32,907 bases of DNA from an uncultured Lachnospiraceae bacterium. GTDB taxonomy: Bacteria; Bacillota; Clostridia; Lachnospirales; Lachnospiraceae. The notes under the pieces are model-generated. The model ran no database searches, was not told the DNA's origin, and saw only the letters and a list, made by a program, of their open reading frames with translations. The DNA is taken from contig CALWEP010000226.1 of assembly GCA_944377325.1 (NCBI GenBank), positions 1-32,907 on the forward strand, in the 5' to 3' direction. Of the stretch, positions 31,734-32,907 are shown piece after piece. Position numbers and translations under genes: made by a program. Position 1 is the first letter of the stretch. The number at the start of each line of letters is the position of its first letter.

Positions 31734-32907
31734 GTGAGGAGCAGATGGAGCCGGGGACGGAGGCGGAAATGGCTCTTGCCGGCAGTTCTGGGGGCGGCGG
31801 TCCTGATGGCAGGAAACAGGCTTTGGGTGCCGCGTTTGGAAGAGGCTGCGAAGGGCTGGGGATTGGAGGAGATGAAGGAAAAGGCGGCTCTGGCCTGTTT
31901 CGGATTCTTCTGGAACGGCCATTATCCCGGAGGGCGGGAAGAACTGACGGAGGGCGGGACAGTGGAACTGGTGCTCTCCGCTGTGCCGGCCTATCGGCTG
32001 GAAAAGGAGCGGAGAGAGGAGAAAAAGGGCGGGGCCGGAAGGGACCCGGCTTTTTCTGCCTATTTGGAAAACAGGGAGTTTTATGAAAACTATGGAGAAA
32101 CAGAAGGAGAAGAAGAACGGCAGCCGGCTGCGGAGGAGGAGGCGGAAGCGGCATCTGCCGCCGGACTGCCGCCGGGAGGACAGATCTATTCCATGGAACA
32201 GCTGGCGGATTACGATTTCCTTATGAGAACCTTTTACAATGTACATCCGTCCACTACCGCAGGCAGGGACGAAATGGATGCGAAGGAGCTGCTTTCCAGG
32301 GATCTGCGGCTGGAAAAGTCTGAGACGGAGCCTCAGGTTCTCATTTATCACAGCCACTCCCAGGAAACCTACGCGGACTACGGTCCGGAAAATCCGGATG
32401 CGACGGTGGTGGGAGTGGGGAGCGAGCTGGCAAGGCTTCTGGAGGCCAGGGGCTATCAGGTGATCCACGACACTTCCGTATACGACCTGCGGGACGGGAA
32501 GCTGGACCGAAGTCAGGCTTATACATACGCCCTGGAGGGAATCACCGGGATCCTTCAGGAGCATCCTTCCATAGAGGTGGTTCTGGATATACATAGGGAC
32601 GGAGTGGATGAGAATACCCGTCTGACGGCGGAGGTGGGAGGAAAGACGGCGGCGGCCATTATGTTTTTCAACGGCATGAGTCAGACGCCGGAGGGGCCGA
32701 TCGAGTATCTGCCCAATCCCTACCGGGAGGATAACCTGGCCTTCAGCCTCCAGCTGCAGATGAAGGCGGCGGCTTATTTTCCCGGTCTGACCAGAAAGAT
32801 ATATCTGAAGGGTCTGCGCTACAACCTTCACGTCCGTCCCCGCTCCGCGCTCATAGAGGTGGGAGCTCAGAACAATACCTTTGAGGAGGCGAAAAACGCC
32901 ATGGAAC
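31734..32907 (+). CDS. spoIIP: Stage II sporulation protein P (cut by window edge)
   Basis: SpoIIP is a membrane-anchored amidase and endopeptidase that thins septal peptidoglycan so that the mother cell can engulf the forespore, with SpoIID and SpoIIM. The reading frame runs 391 codons from GTG 31734 to the window edge, so only the last residues are missing. It has a basic N-terminus, one membrane helix (about 13-27), a long acidic linker to about residue 160, then the catalytic domain: LIYHSHSQETY (H206, H208, E211), VVLDIHRDG (H287), IMFFNGM, and RPRSALIEVGAQNNTFEEAKNAME near the edge. The GTG is the first start after an in-frame stop at 31728; its ribosome site is weak. Confidence 0.93.
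   Translation, partial: MRSRWSRGRRRKWLLPAVLGAAVLMAGNRLWVPRLEEAAKGWGLEEMKEKAALACFGFFWNGHYPGGREELTEGGTVELVLSAVPAYRLEKERREEKKGGAGRDPAFSAYLENREFYENYGETEGEEERQPAAEEEAEAASAAGLPPGGQIYSMEQLADYDFLMRTFYNVHPSTTAGRDEMDAKELLSRDLRLEKSETEPQVLIYHSHSQETYADYGPENPDATVVGVGSELARLLEARGYQVIHDTSVYDLRDGKLDRSQAYTYALEGITGILQEHPSIEVVLDIHRDGVDENTRLTAEVGGKTAAAIMFFNGMSQTPEGPIEYLPNPYREDNLAFSLQLQMKAAAYFPGLTRKIYLKGLRYNLHVRPRSALIEVGAQNNTFEEAKNAME

Noticed and set aside
31697..32086. A 129-codon open frame starting at the gpr stop codon
   Set aside because: It is out of frame with spoIIP, Gly/Arg-rich and without domain; the spoIIP frame from GTG 31734 explains the region.

Overview
The window looks like chromosomal DNA from an anaerobic, spore-forming Clostridia, most likely a Lachnospiraceae-type gut bacterium. 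The reasons are moderately high GC with Glu/Gly-rich proteins, strong AGGAGG ribosome sites, sigma-A type promoters, sporulation genes (gpr, spoIIP, a GerMN lipoprotein, a SpoVB-like flippase), and redox enzymes typical of gut Firmicutes. There are no IS elements, phage genes, CRISPR arrays, tRNA or rRNA genes that I can see, and no gene-free stretch above about 200 bases.

Layout. 1-1044 (minus strand): the 5' part of a secreted protein gene and a YacP/Rae1-type NYN ribonuclease. 1241-2590: a type Ic aspartate aminotransferase. 2671-3549 (minus): a LysR regulator, divergent from an apbE lipoprotein gene at 3659. 4765-8023: a GtrA flippase and a YfhO-type GT-C membrane protein, two of the three parts of a CsbB/GtcA/YfhO-like envelope glycosylation system. 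8011-9511: fchA and folD, one-carbon metabolism; this FolD appears to have lost its cyclohydrolase residues, so FchA would supply that step. 9593-10021: a YdcZ-type transporter.

10102-14567: comEA, an OmpR-type response regulator, a GNAT enzyme, rlmH, a membrane-anchored metallophosphoesterase and a second GNAT enzyme, tightly packed. 14666-18476: an Old-Yellow-Enzyme-like reductase behind a striking pair of operator dyads, then an operon of ferredoxin-tailed aldo/keto reductase, nitroreductase and S66 peptidase. 18618-22662: a lipid/polysaccharide flippase, dtd, a YkgJ-type cysteine-cluster protein, a small unknown ORF and a tRNA-dihydrouridine synthase. 22671-23363 (minus): a zinc-ribbon membrane protein.

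23545-29071: degV, a sensor histidine kinase, a GerMN lipoprotein and comEC. 29163-30140: holA. 30200-30463 (minus): rpsT. 30666 to the right edge: gpr and spoIIP (cut by the edge). The kinase at 24412 is a plausible partner for the response regulator at 10708, and comEA and comEC sit on the same two flanks, so the block between about 11.4 and 24.4 kb looks as if it separates what would otherwise be neighbouring genes. I see no single wholly new system. The best leads are the FolD/FchA division of labour, the twin operator in front of the OYE gene, the linked redox enzymes, the GtrA-YfhO pair, and the apparent AUC start of comEC.
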